A DNA stretch of 64,000 nt. Origin: Adiantum capillus-veneris (taxonomy: Eukaryota; Streptophyta; Polypodiopsida; Polypodiales; Pteridaceae). The stretch lies in assembly GCA_014529385.2 (NCBI GenBank), contig CM043969.1, positions 69,686,176 through 69,750,175 of the forward strand. The letters run 5' to 3'. The notes beneath the pieces are model-generated. The model worked only from the letters and a program-made list of their open reading frames with translations, did no database searches and was not told the origin of the DNA. Of this stretch, positions 10,152 to 22,839 are shown piece after piece; within the stretch, counting starts at the first letter, position 1; each line of letters begins with the position of its first letter. The translations under genes were made by a program, and so were the position numbers.

Positions 10152-10990
10152 GAACTCCACATGTACACATGAAATGTCATGAGTTGCTGACACATGCATA
10201 TCGGGATTCCGATCAAACAGTTTGTCATGCGTTGCAAGAGGTGGGTTGTTTTTTGGGCAGCTACAATTTTGTGGGTAGCTACAATTTTTGTCGACTGTAG
10301 ATGCACTATTGGATAGTTTTTGTTCGTGGGTTGTTGCAGTTTTTGTACTTGCTACGGCAAGAGATTACCACCACCCTTTCCTCCCTTGAACACTTGATGG
10401 CCGAGAACGACCTTCATTGTCCTTTTCCTCGTAATTAGTGTAGATCTCTCTCTGTACTTGATAGTAGTACGATCGGTTGCCTTCGGCGGCCTCTTTCTCT
10501 TTCTCTCTCTCTTTATCGCAGTATTGCGTGCACATAAGCTTCTTTCAATTTTGGAGTTTAGCCTTCATGTTGCAGACTTCGACACGTGTAAATGGCTCCC
10601 CCTGTTAGTTTAGATTCCACCTTCAAAGCTTGACGATGGGGATTGTTTCTCTAGTGACCATCCCTCTCTAATCATTTCTCTCGCCATGGCTTTTGTACCC
10701 CGTTAGCTAGTTGCCATGCGTTTGAGATGATTACCGGGATAAGTCATTAGCAAACTATTTGCTACGCATTAATTGACCTAGAGGCCACCACTCCTTTCAT
10801 AAATGCCTTTGGTTACTTTTAAATTTGCTAGAAATTCTCTTCGTTCTCTCAACCAAAATCCTCTCTCAACACCACAGACCTCTTTTATCTCAAAAGTTGA
10901 CAATTTCAAATCTTGAAGATTTCTTATTTTGGCATCTTCGACTTCTTCACCATATCCAAGCGCATCACCTTTGTGAATATATCCCAAGTA
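10152..10990. other. Unassigned; possible decayed minus-strand exon
   Basis: No known gene is recognised. A minus-strand frame from about 10990 to 10778 reads GYGEEVEDAKIRNLQDLKLS and onward without low complexity, so it may be a captured exon of the CACTA element. I cannot name it. Confidence 0.35.
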
Positions 10991-11019
10991 TATAGAACCT
11001 ATCAAAGTCAAGCATGCAT

Positions 11020-11160
11020 AAACAAAAAACGCACGCATTGAGGGAGGAAAAGAGAGAGAGAACATGCATAAACAAAAAACGCACACATTGAGAGAGGAAA
11101 AGAGAGAGAAAACATGCATACGATCCAAAAAAACGCACACACATTGAGAGAGAAAGAGAG
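11020..11160. repeat. Tandem repeat, about 50-60 bp x3
   Basis: Three copies of a unit containing CATGCATAAACAAAAAACGC, then CACACATTGAGAGAGGAAAA and GAGAGAGA. It is the inverse of the 4040-4120 segment in the left CACTA element, so it belongs to the element family rather than to a gene. Confidence 0.7.
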
Positions 11161-11400
11161 AGAAACTAATTTAACGTCGTAGGAAACTAATTAAAATTAA
11201 AAGACCTAAAGATCTAGCCGACGAGGAGTTGAACTCAAGACCTATTATTCAAGAGGGAAATGGCATAACCAATCTATCATACTTGGCATGGGTGATAGAA
11301 AGGTTATACCATTTATCTCTTTTTATTGGCACACACATCCACACATGCGCACACACACAAGAAGAAGAGAGATATAACGTCGTAGGAAACTATCCCAAAA
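11161..11400 (-). repeat. Inverted tRNA-like (SINE-like) unit
   Basis: This is the minus-strand counterpart of the 3434-3985 units, with GAGTTGAACTCAAGACCT (B-box side), GGCATAACCAATCTATCA (A-box side), and then CACACAAGAAGAAGAGAG and AACGTCGTAGGAAACTATCC (3' end). The last part is a second, partial unit. It is flanked by the same AT-rich array as in the left element. Confidence 0.55.
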
Positions 11401-11544
11401 GACGTTAAAGATTAGGTTAGATGTAGATTTACGTTAAATTAGATTTAGGTTTATTTAAGTTAAATTAGATTAGATTTAGGTTTATTTTTAATTAGATTTT
11501 CATTTATTTACGCTAGATTTAGATTTACATTATATTAGATTAGA

Positions 11545-11911
11545 TTTAGGTCTCCATAGACTGCGATGCCTACATGAAGCGGGTGAAGAAAGCCCTCAAT
11601 GGAATATAGGGTATTGCTGCCTTCACTCATGGTGGGCTCCGTCGATCCAAAAGTACTGGTGAAATGTCTTCAGAAGATAAGGAAGAAGGTGGATCTTCAG
11701 GGCGGCAAGAGTCACTACATCCCCGACACAATGACCATCTAGACAACCTCTAGTCATTCAACAACAACTTCAAAGTTAGTAACAAGAGCAAGAACGGTCT
11801 AAAGGGCCAATTGCTGTCGTCAGATGTGGATGGAGATGAGGCAGCGTCACCGCCGGAAGTTAACTCTCACATCTTTAGTGATGAGAATGCCAACTCTTGC
11901 CGAGTTATGTG
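11545..11911 (+). pseudogene. Captured heavy-metal-associated (HMA/HIPP-like) gene fragment
   Basis: The frame begins DCDAYMKRVKKALNGI, the HMA fold with its metal-binding C..C box degraded to CDAY. In a shifted frame it continues VDPKVLVKCLQKIRKKVDLQ, the typical second half of an HMA domain. A final open stretch (11754-11911) reads FKVSNKSKNGLKGQLLSS and ends SCRVM-stop, an isoprenylation-like C terminus near the CaaX type of HIPP proteins. Stops and frameshifts make it non-functional. It lies inside the CACTA element between two AT-rich arrays, so it is most simply a host gene fragment picked up by the transposon. Confidence 0.6.
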
Positions 11912-11929
11912 AAAAATTATGTGTTAAAT

Positions 11930-12043
11930 CAGTTTTAAGGTTCTTATAATCCCTATTAGTTTAGTTCTTTGTTTTTAATATAACATAATTTACGTTAGAT
12001 TTAGATTTATGTTATATTAGATTAGACTTAGGTTTATTTAGGT

Positions 12044-12083
<40 letters not shown>

Positions 12084-12240
12084 GAAGAAGAGAGTTTTAA
12101 CGTCGTAGGAAACTATCCCAAAAGACGTTAAAGATTATGTTAGATGTAGACTTACGTTAAATTAGATTTAGGTTTATTTTTAGTTATTTAGATTTACGCT
12201 TATTTACGTTAGATCGAGTCCACGCAAGAATTACTTACGG
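11930..12240. repeat. AT-rich array, (AC)n and partial tRNA-like unit
   Basis: TTAGATTTAGGTTTATTT-like motifs are followed by (AC)n at about 12048-12082. The inverted 3' end of the tRNA-like unit comes next (AAGAAGAAGAGAGTTTTAAC, then GTCGTAGGAAACTATCCC), followed by more AT-rich motifs. It duplicates the arrangement at 11340-11530, on the other side of the HMA fragment. Confidence 0.6.
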
Positions 12241-12241
12241 T

Positions 12242-12503
12242 TTAGGGTTTAGAGTTAGACGAACAGTGAAAAGATCTACTATGAAAAGATGTTAAGATGC
12301 TGTGAAGTGCTACAGCTAGAGAAGAGGCAAAGGGGTTTTGTCCACTACATGCAGTATCATGTAGACGTGGGTCTGTAGATTTCTTGTACCCACAAATATA
12401 GGTATTGACCAATAAAGACGAGATTATAACCCGGTGGTTCTGATCTCTGTGCACCTCTAGACCGAGGTGTGCGGGGATTGGACATGACTAGAGAATGTGA
12501 GGT

Positions 12504-12547
<44 letters not shown>

Positions 12548-12605
12548 GACGAAGAATGCCAATAGAATATTAAATTTGTTGTCCAGGTTATAAGATTTTT
12601 ATCCT
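12242..12605 (+). other. tnp2 leader with (GA)n
   Basis: The stretch is the direct upstream region of the right tnp2 gene and the inverse of 1794-2330 in the left element, with (GA)n at 12506-12544. The conserved non-coding match suggests a shared promoter or leader. Confidence 0.5.
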
Positions 12606-12609
12606 CATT

Positions 12610-15600
12610 ATGAGTAGTGACGAGGATGTGGGACCGTCCAACCGAAACACCTATCTCTCAACGAGGGTCTTATGTCCTTGTAATCAATGCAAGCATGCTG
12701 TGCGACGGACAAGACATGTTTCTTTGCAGCACGTTCGCGAATTTGGCGAGTTCGATCCATCTATTATAGATCGAGTTGTTGCCAATTATAACTCGTCGGA
12801 CTCTGACGCTGGCCAACAAGCAGCAATCTTGCAACCCAATAGACGTGTTCACAGGCGCTTTGGTCAAGCAGCATATGTGAGGCCACAAGATGTAGCCTTT
12901 GACAGCTCGGGGGATGATTATGCAGAGCACATTCCCAACGAGGCAATGTTTGAGCCCGAGATTGATGAAATGATCGAGACGATCATGGATTCAGAAAGGC
13001 TTATCTATGATGATATGAAAAGTGAAGCCGATACGCCATTGTATAATGGAGCACGTATGTCTAGATTGAAAGCACTCCTGGTTCTTCTCAACATGCAGGC
13101 AAAGTTTGGATGGAGTGACACTAGCGTCACAGCCCTTTTCAGGTGATCTATTACAATTAGTTTACTTTAATAAAACTCTAAATGTATAATGATCTGATAG
13201 ATTTTTACACGACTGTATCGTATTTTTATGTTGTGTAGATTGCTTAAAGAGCACATACTACCAGCTGACAATGTGATGCCAGATTCCCGAGATGAAGCAA
13301 GAAAGATTTTGCGAACCTTGGGGATGGATTACAATTCTATCCACGCTTGTCCTAATGACCGCATTCTTTTTAGAGGGGAATACATAGACATGGAGAAGTG
13401 TCTAAAATGTGATTCCGAAAGATATCGAGTAGATCTCCACGGGACAAAAATTCCACAAAAGGTTTTGCGACATTTTCCTCTGCTTCCTCGCATCAAGCAT
13501 TTCTTCGAATGTAAGTCCATGGCCGCCCTAGCATCATGGCATGAGGAGAATAAATCTTCGGATGGTGTGCTACGAATTCCTGCAGATTGCGCAGCCTGGA
13601 AACATATAGATGGAACATGGTCCGATTTTGCCAGTGAAGCTCGAAATTTGCGCTTAGGCCTGGCTATGGATGGCGTAAATCCATTTGGTCAAAGATCAAC
13701 ATCTTACAGTGTATGGCCCGTTGTCATCGTCAACTACAACATTCCCCCGTGGTTGACTACGAAGAAGGGGCACCTATGGCTAAGCTTGATTGTGCCAGGG
13801 CAATATAAAGTGGAGAATATGGATGTGTATCTTCGTCCACTATTGGAAGAGCTACAACAATTGTGGATTGGCATAGAGGTGGTGGATATGAGCCGACACA
13901 CAAGACGACGGAATGCTTTGATCAGAGGCATTCTAATGTGGACCATGCATGACTATCCCGAGCTAACAGAATGCTCAGGTGATCTATTGACACTCCTCAC
14001 TCAGACACTATAAATCTTGTTTTTTCCCATAGTTGATCTATTATCATGTGTATACATGCAAGGCTTCAAACAAGCCGATACAGAGCATGTGTCACATGTG
14101 GACCTAGACTGAATGCACGTAGGGCGCCCTCACTGAAGAAGCAAATCTACGAAGGTCATCAAGCGTATCTTCCAGAGAATCATGTGTTACGCGACGGCTC
14201 TTTGGGAAGAGAGCCACCAAGGATGTCTGCACAAGCATGGTTAGAGCAGAAGGAGATGTGCGATGACGGATTGCCTCCAGGGATGAAGAGACTATCTCTA
14301 TGGTACGAGTTACCATACTGGCCCCGACTCATGATCAATCACTTGCTCGATCCAATGCACATATTCAAGAATGTGGGTAATCTACTATGGGACCATCTGA
14401 CCGGCAAGAAAGATACTTTGGGAGCCAGAGTTGACCTTAGAAATGTGGATCGTATGGATCAATATTGGCCGCAAACAGCGTCTGATGGATCGATAAAACT
14501 CCCTAAAGCACCATGGATTTTCAAAGGAGCCCAAGAACGCAAAGTAAAAGAGACCATTCGATCTTTGCGGACCCCCACTGGCGTAATGCACTCGCTCCAA
14601 ACGTGTTTTACTAAAGACGGAAAGCTTACCGGTTTGAAGTCACACGATTGGCATAAAATGTGTCAGGTACGTTCATAGTGGACTTTAATATCATTGCATA
14701 AAATGTGGACTTTAATATCATTGCTGCACATACTTTACAGTTTATTTTACCTGTTGCCATTGAGGGATGTTTGTCTCTCGACATCCGTAACACAATCTAC
14801 AAACTTGCAAAGCTGGTGCAATGGATCTCACAAAAGGAGATCAACGTAGACTCCATACCATTCGCCAAACTAAATGCTGCGGAGCTTATGTGCATGTTTG
14901 AGAAACATTTTCCTACTACCATGCTAACCATTCAGGTGCATCTTCTTGTTCACATAGTTGATGAGGTGAAAATAGCTGGCACAGTTCATGAGGTGGAAAT
15001 AGCTTAAGGGATATGTGCGTCAAAAGGCACGTCCGGAGGGTAGCATGGCAGAAGGTTGGTTGGTATCAGAGTCCGGAGGGTAGCATGTCAGAAGGTTGGT
15101 TGGTATCAGAGTCCCTAGTGTACATTGGAGAGTGGCTAGACAGATTTGATAAAGCCCGGGACACGCTATGGCGAACCATAGATGATGAGCGCATATCTGG
15201 GATTGTCATGTGCAATCTCGGTGTTGAGAAGAAGATGACGGAAGATCTAGAGGCTAAAATCAACCGATTTTGCATGCTTCACAATCCAGTGATGCAAAAG
15301 TGGATTTCACAATATGAGGATGCAAAGCAAGAGTGACAAAGGGCACGAATCGAGTGGAGACGGGGAAGACGACCACCGATGCACTATCCGACGGGTCTGG
15401 AGAGCCTACCAACCTTCATGAGCTTAAGATGGTTGCACAAGCAATTGAAAAGCGCACAACAATGCGGTGACGAAGTGACTGAGAAAGAGTGGGAGTACTC
15501 TCGGGGTTGCGCGACCAAGGTAAGTTTGCAATGTACAACATGCTAGTGACTTTATTTCTAAACGTTTGAACGGCCACTCATAATCTTTGTTCGTTGTAGT

Positions 15601-16352
15601 ATAAGTCATACATAGCAGCATGGTGTAAAGGTTGATATTTTAGGGTGGAACGGATCGACAAAAAGCGTTTTACTCAAGATTGTGGAATCATGGCAAAATT
15701 TGAACAGTCTAGTCGACGACGTTTCTCTGATGCAGATCCTGTGGTGGCGGAACTCACTTACTTCGGCACGCTGCAAGAGATTTTGAGGATCAATTACAGA
15801 GGATTTTTTGTGGACTTGTTCGACGTGCAATGGTTCAAGATAATCATGGAGGGTCGCAACGCTACTGTGCGTAGAGGAGAGTCTGGTTTTCTTGAGGTGG
15901 ATTCTACTAAGAAATGGACTGACCTAAGAGACACTTTCGTACTACCAGAGCATTGTGAACAAGTAAGTATGTAAATAGTTAACATCCCCCTTTTACAAGT
16001 TATGTGCTTGAAAGCTCTCATGTAAGTTATGTGGCTCTGGCAGGTAATATTTCATCCTACAAAGTCTACATCAAACTGGTGGTACGTCATAGAGGTAGCC
16101 CCTCGTAGTGCAAGGACGTATGAAGGCTACCATGTGCCAATCACAACGGCATCAATGGAGGAGATCAGAGAAGATGCTCAATCAGAAGCCGCTGCGGTGG
16201 TGCCAGACGAGCATCAAGATGCTACTACTCTATATGGGGTGCATGCAGAGGAGCTACAAAATGAAATAGAGGATATGTGTTTAAACGGAGAGCTCTATAT
16301 AGATATAGGAAGTTATGCTGAGTTATGCGAGGACGAGAGAGAGATCTCTTAA
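12610..16352 (+). pseudogene. tnp2-like CACTA transposase (tnp2 / DUF4218 / DUF4216)
   Basis: Exon 1 is 12610-13142 and contains CPCNQCKHAV, a degenerate zinc-binding N terminus. Exon 2 is 13239-13978 (FECKSMAALASWH and MWTMHDYPE blocks). Exon 3 runs from about 14067 to 14666 (CVTCGPRLNAR, LPENHVLR, NHLLDPMHIFKNV). The DUF4218 exon from about 14705 has CMFEKHFPTTMLTIQVHLL. The DUF4216-like exons are 15600-15962 and 16044-16352. It is clearly broken. The segment equivalent to RWMFFLERFMK of the left copy is deleted, a 40-bp unit is duplicated at 15031/15071, a 27-bp unit is duplicated at 14678/14705, and TGA interrupts the start of the DUF4216 exon. Family proteins cut the element at its CACTA ends in the nucleus. 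Confidence 0.85.
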
Positions 16353-16624
16353 AGCCACAAATATTGTATTTGAACAATTTTGCTCCGTGTTGTAAAAGCT
16401 CTAGCTCTCTAAGTACCTTCAATGGTGTATAACGCTCTTTTCTACTCGCGCTCACATCTTTTGATTGAAAATTCTAAGTTTTCGACTTGCCTCTTCTATC
16501 ACTCAATTCATTGCGTCAATGTATTTATATGCGTCATTACGTCATTGTATTTAATGGTCTTTGCGTCATTGTCTACTCTATTCATTCAATATTAAGTTTA
16601 AATATTCGTGTGTTTAATGCGGGT

Positions 16625-17938
16625 ATGGATGATGAGGAGTTTCTTTCTTCTTTGTCACCGTAGCAGAGACAGTGGTACGTGGAGAACCATTGCTCTGGCG
16701 CATCATCGCGCGTTCCTACTTCATCCGCATCTCCCTCTCTTTCGGAGCATTCGGCGCGCTCCGAAGCTTCGGCGTCGACGAGACGATCTTCACACTCGTC
16801 TAGACACCGGCGCTCTAGTGGTGGCGGTGGCGATTGTTGTGGGGATTTCGCCGCCGATGCCTCCACACCGCCTCGTGTTCGACGAGGCTCTTTACCCTCC
16901 CCTTCTTTGCCCGTCCCCACACCAGCCACAGCATCGCCATCTACGCCAGGTTTTGCGCGGCTGACTGTTCCTAGCAGCTACACACCTCTACCTACTCCGC
17001 CAGGAGCCACCCCACTCGACACTCCTCGCTTCGGGGCCCAGACGCCGGTTGAGACACCTGACGTCCGTACCCCCATCGACACGCCGCTAGAGACCCTTGC
17101 CGGGACACCCAGGTTCACGCGTCACCGGCCAGAGGGCTTGCCTTACTCCGTCGACTTCAGCGGCGGCATCATCATGGCTGATGACGGCAAGAAGGTGATC
17201 TCGCGCATGCGTGGTCTTTGCTCTCAGCTGTTTAGACACTACATACTAAAAAAATGGAGTGAAGTACCAAGTGATTTAAAAAACTGAGTCATCAGCATAC
17301 TTCATGATGAGTTTCCCGTTCCAACACGGGATCAGTGCTTCAATGAAGACCTGATGAATATTCGAATGCGCGAATACTGCAAACACAAGCGTTCCGAAGT
17401 GCAAAAAGCAATCAAGAATGGGTGGAACAGGCCAGATTGGCTGGCCAAAGAAGATTGGAAGAATGCGAAGAAAGCAGCGCGCGAGAATCCCGACAAGTGG
17501 AAGCAACAAAAGGATGCAGCCAGAGCGCCAGTAGAGGCAGGGAGCTCGCACCACTTGGGGAGCGGTGGATGGGCATCGACATTTGAGGCCGATTTTGTAA
17601 GTGTTTTTGCATTGCTCTTTATGTTCGATAGTTTAGGGTTTATGAGTTTTTTAATTCTAACATAATGAAATCTTTGTATGTTTTGACAGTGGTCGATGAC
17701 AGGACGTGATCCCACACCGTACGAGCGCGAGTACGCAGGCAGGAAGGGCTTAAACGCCCTGATGGACATTCTCATTTCTCGTGGCGGCATGGTTAGTATT
17801 AGGGTTTACTCTTTTCTATTTTTTGTATTGTTTTATAAATGTCGTTATATGTTTATACTTACTGAAAGCTGTCTTATTGTCTTTTTTTGCAGAATCCGAC
17901 AGATACGCCGCTTGGACACGATGAGACGTCTGACTAGA
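16625..17938 (+). pseudogene. Transposase_24-like (TNPA-type) CACTA protein
   Basis: The frame starts with an ATG at 16625 (MDDEEFLSSLSP), meets TAG at 16661, and continues through a Ser/Pro/Thr-rich region to 17287, where TGA interrupts it just before VISILHDEFPVP. The Transposase_24 core follows: NIRMREYCKHKRSE, RPDWLAKEDWKNAKKAARE and GSSHHLGSGGW. Two GT..AG introns (about 17599-17689 and 17791-17891) separate the last exons, which read GRDPTPYEREYAG and end GHDETSD-stop. Members of this family bind subterminal motifs and help tnp2. Only two nonsense changes disable it, so it decayed recently. Confidence 0.75.
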
Positions 17939-17940
17939 TG

Positions 17941-18270
17941 ACGTCAGTTTAGCCGTAGCTAGATAGCATTAGTTTAGGGTTTCTCATAGCTTATGTATCA
18001 TGAGACGGATTTTATACGTCTTTTTGAACCATGTATATTATTACATTTGTCACCGCAGTTCCTTTTGCCAATCAATTCTTTATGCCTATAATGTTGTACA
18101 ATTGTCATTATTACATTTGCCAATCAATTCATTTTGCCTATGATGTGTACAATTGTCAATTTTACGCTTGTCAATTTTGCAAACAATGCGTCTTGTGGGT
18201 GACTATTTTGGGTCTATTATCTACCCTTGCACTTTTTTTAAAAAGTGAATCAAGTACAATATGGTTGATG
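17941..18270. other. CACTA 3' region, non-coding
   Basis: AT-rich sequence between the Transposase_24 stop and the terminal motif array. TTACATTTGTCA/CAATCAATTC-like words repeat loosely at 18040-18190. No gene is seen. Confidence 0.5.
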
Positions 18271-18299
18271 GGTGGCAGGGCATTCAATGCCCTGTCACC
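18271..18299. repeat. Hairpin at the inner edge of the CACTA terminus
   Basis: GGTGGCAGGGCATT is followed at once by CAATGCCCTGTCACC, a near-perfect palindrome with one mismatch. It could act as a terminator-like hairpin or be a structural part of the element end. Confidence 0.6.
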
Positions 18300-18305
18300 A
18301 AAAAA

Positions 18306-18564
18306 AAATTCTCTCGGGCATCGCTATAACCGTCGCTATTTATGGCTCTGTAGCGTCGCTATAGTCTTCTGTGTAAACGTCGCTATAACCGTCGCTATGA
18401 GCGTCGCTATGAGCGTCTCTATATAGCGACGCCTATAGCGACGCTCATTGCGCCGCTCTCATAGCGATGCTCGTAGCGACGGTTTTAGCGACGCCGGGGG
18501 TTATAAAAACCCAGTGTATTTCCGTCGCTAACAGCGTCACAAGGGCACACAACCTCTTGTAGTG
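18306..18564 (+). repeat. CACTA 3' terminus with about 14 CGTCGCTAT motifs
   Basis: About fourteen copies or near-copies of CGTCGCTAT occur in both orientations (for example CGTCGCTATGAGCGTCGCTA and TAGCGACGCCTATAGCGACG) before the terminus CCTCTTGTAGTG. Dense inverted subterminal motifs are the known binding array of TNPA-type proteins. The same words occur at 4340-4530, so the two elements share a recognition system. Confidence 0.85.
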
Positions 18565-18573
18565 AGAGAGCAA

Positions 18574-18690
18574 GAATATATATATTGTGATATGTGTGTG
18601 TGTGTGTGTGTGTGTGTGAACATACACAGACACACATATATAAATAAATATAAATATAAATATAAATAAATAAATAAATAAATAAATATA
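18574..18690. repeat. (TG)n and (AAAT)n microsatellites
   Basis: (TG)n at 18593-18618 is followed by ATAA-type repeats up to the fold-back element. Only low-complexity frames are present. Confidence 0.8.
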
Positions 18691-18692
18691 TA

Positions 18693-18792
18693 CCCCTTAA
18701 AGGGGGTTGTAGTTGAATGGCGTGCAGAGGCCATTCCACACGAAGTTATTGTCCCTTCTGCGTGCCGTTCGGCTACAACCCCCTTTAAGGGG
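18693..18792. mobile_element. 100-bp fold-back (hairpin MITE-like) element
   Basis: It starts CCCCTTAAAGGGGGTTGTAG and ends with the exact reverse complement CTACAACCCCCTTTAAGGGG. Inside, GAATGGCGTGCAGAG and TTCTGCGTGCCGTTC extend the arms imperfectly to about 35 bp. TA-rich sequence flanks it on both sides, so a TA-type TSD is possible but ambiguous. It is too short to code. Confidence 0.65.
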
Positions 18793-18799
18793 TTTATAT

Positions 18800-20659
<1,860 letters not shown>

Positions 20660-20660
<1 letters not shown>

Positions 20661-22585
20661 GCACCTACTTAGAAATGGTTATGGTTTATTAATATTCATA
20701 AACATTAACATACATAATTAGGTATTTGGTTTCAAAGTTGTCAATTTCTTATGTAAAATTCAAATATACCACTTGATCTTTTATCATAATTAGATGCTAG
20801 TCAATATTGGTTTGATGACAATTATTGTCTGTGTTGCAATAAGTAAGAAAAAGTTGTTTTTGGCCTAAAATCTGATCTACGTTGGATTAAGAGGTATGAC
20901 AAAAAGGGAATAAGACTGATAAACATGCAATGGTATCTTTTTGTGCTGCCTTGGCATATGGCAATACTTCAGCTTGTGGTATGGTTTTAAGCAAATAAGT
21001 GGGGAACTTGCAACACAATGAAGTCGCATTAAGTACGGGTTAAATAGTAGTCAATATATTCTGTTTGCCATTAAAGTGGAAGCTACACTTACCTTGAAGT
21101 ATTGCTTGAAGCTGGTGAATTGTGAAGTTTTTTGGTAGGTTATGAGAATAAGAAATAGCATCTATGTCTTTGAATGTCTTTAACCCCCCGTAGAGGGTCT
21201 CCTTGGAGATGGCGATTGCTGGATTTTTTTGAAAAATAGCTAAAAATACAAACAAAATGCTTTTTGATTTTTGATAGAATTGCTTAAATCGTTAATAATC
21301 TGTAAAAAAAAATGCTGAAAGTAAGCTTCTTGAAACTCTGAGACTGATAGGGACTGGAGATAGATTTGGAGTTTTCGTAATTCATAGTGTTTCATAAAGC
21401 TCGAATGGTGTTCATAACCATGAGTATAAAGTATCACTTGGTTCTGGGACGCATAACATAAACTTGATTGCCTTCTTTTGGGTAGAAAACACACTGGGTA
21501 TCCCCACATGTGGTTGGCCTAAACATTGGTCAAGTTTTGTATCAAGTATAGTTGTAGGATACTGGCACTATTCTGAGTATACTTGGTTAATATTGGGTTA
21601 CATACGACTCGACTTACTCATCAAAGAAAACCTTGAGGATACCGTATTTTTTAAGCTATTATCCAAGGTAAGGGATAGTATTTATCTTTGAGAATGGACA
21701 TAGTCTTACAGGGTATTTATGATACTACAAGTGTTTGTTATTCTTGGGGTCGGTTATCATTGCATATAAACATATAAAGAATTGAGGATATGTTTTTTCA
21801 AATCCTTTTTTAGATACAAACAGGGATTAATCTCTAATATGTTTTGAGGATGCTACCAAATTTTAGAGATAGTAACATGGGATATACTGCCAGTTTTGCA
21901 TACATGGGATGTGTTTTAGTTCTTGAAGCCATAAACCTCCTGTGGAGGGTCTCGTGGGGAGATGGCATAAACTGAGTTTTTTGAAATACTACTCCAAATA
22001 CAAAGGAGGTGCTGTCCAAATTTTTGCCAGGCGTTCTACATTGATAGATAACCCAGAAATACATAGGTATTTGCATCAAAGATGGTTATCGACACTAGTG
22101 GTTTTTTGAGAGAGCTCGACGAGTATTGGGGTAGACATACATATACATTCAGAGGTTATCTTACTTGAAATTTGAACTTAATAATCAATCCTAAGGGTAA
22201 GCTGTAAACTAAGTCTACATGTGTGACATGGATGACAACTGGATCCAGTGTCGACACGTGCAAAATGCACAACCATAGCCAGTTCTAACTGAATGTTTTT
22301 GTATGGATGCAGATAACAGCTGGATCCTTCTCCATGTAGATGTAGTGGAAGCTCATCCCAAAGGGTGGACACACAGTGATACAACATTTAGATATCACTT
22401 GTAATGATGGAGATCAAAGTTTTGATCTAAATATCTGTATTATCCATTAGATATAGAATGACGTATTGCTGTATATGAAATGTTAATTGAGTTTTATGAC
22501 ATTTGGTTTTAAATATTGTTATTTAATATATTATGTAATACAATTGTCCAAGTATGGTTCAATTATGAAGGGATTTTTCATACTT
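20660..22585. other. Unassigned AT-rich stretch with a diverged direct repeat
   Basis: No gene is recognised. 21160-21250 and 21890-21990 share a pattern (TTTAACCCCCCGTAGAGGGT against ATAAACCTCCTGTGGAGGGT, then GAGATGGC and TTTTTTGAAA), a diverged direct repeat spaced about 730 bp, perhaps from an unclassified element. Confidence 0.4.
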
Positions 22586-22735
<150 letters not shown>

Positions 22736-22839
22736 GAGAAAGCTTCCTCTTGAAGCTCTCTATAGTAGGGAGCTTTCTAGGAATCTTTTTTTGATATTTG
22801 CTCCTGCAAGTAAAAATTAGTCCGAAAAAAGCTCCCTAA

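Larger units (their letters stand above)
10991..18564 (+). mobile_element. CACTA (En/Spm-type) element, right copy
   Basis: It is oriented plus. The 3' terminus ends CCTCTTGTAGTG at 18564, matching the terminus of the left element (CACTAC.AGAGG in inverse). It carries tandem AACATGCATAAACAAAAAACG units (about 11020-11160), an inverted tRNA-like unit, AT-rich arrays, a captured HMA gene fragment, tnp2 (12610-16352), Transposase_24 (16625-17938) and a motif-rich 3' end. No matching CACTACAAGAGG 5' terminus is found upstream, so the left border is approximate and the 5' end is probably truncated or replaced. Confidence 0.75.

Noticed and set aside
11714-11722. CACTACAT as a possible 5' terminus of the right CACTA element
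   Set aside because: It lacks the AGAGG extension shared by both known termini and lies inside the HMA fragment.
13329-13520. Minus-strand frame matching one at 935-1126
   Set aside because: It is the antisense shadow of tnp2 exon 2; the match arises because the two CACTA copies are inverted relative to each other.
16582-17790. Several overlapping frames on both strands
   Set aside because: They are shadows of the GC-rich Transposase_24 gene; only the frame with Transposase_24 motifs and matching splice sites was kept.
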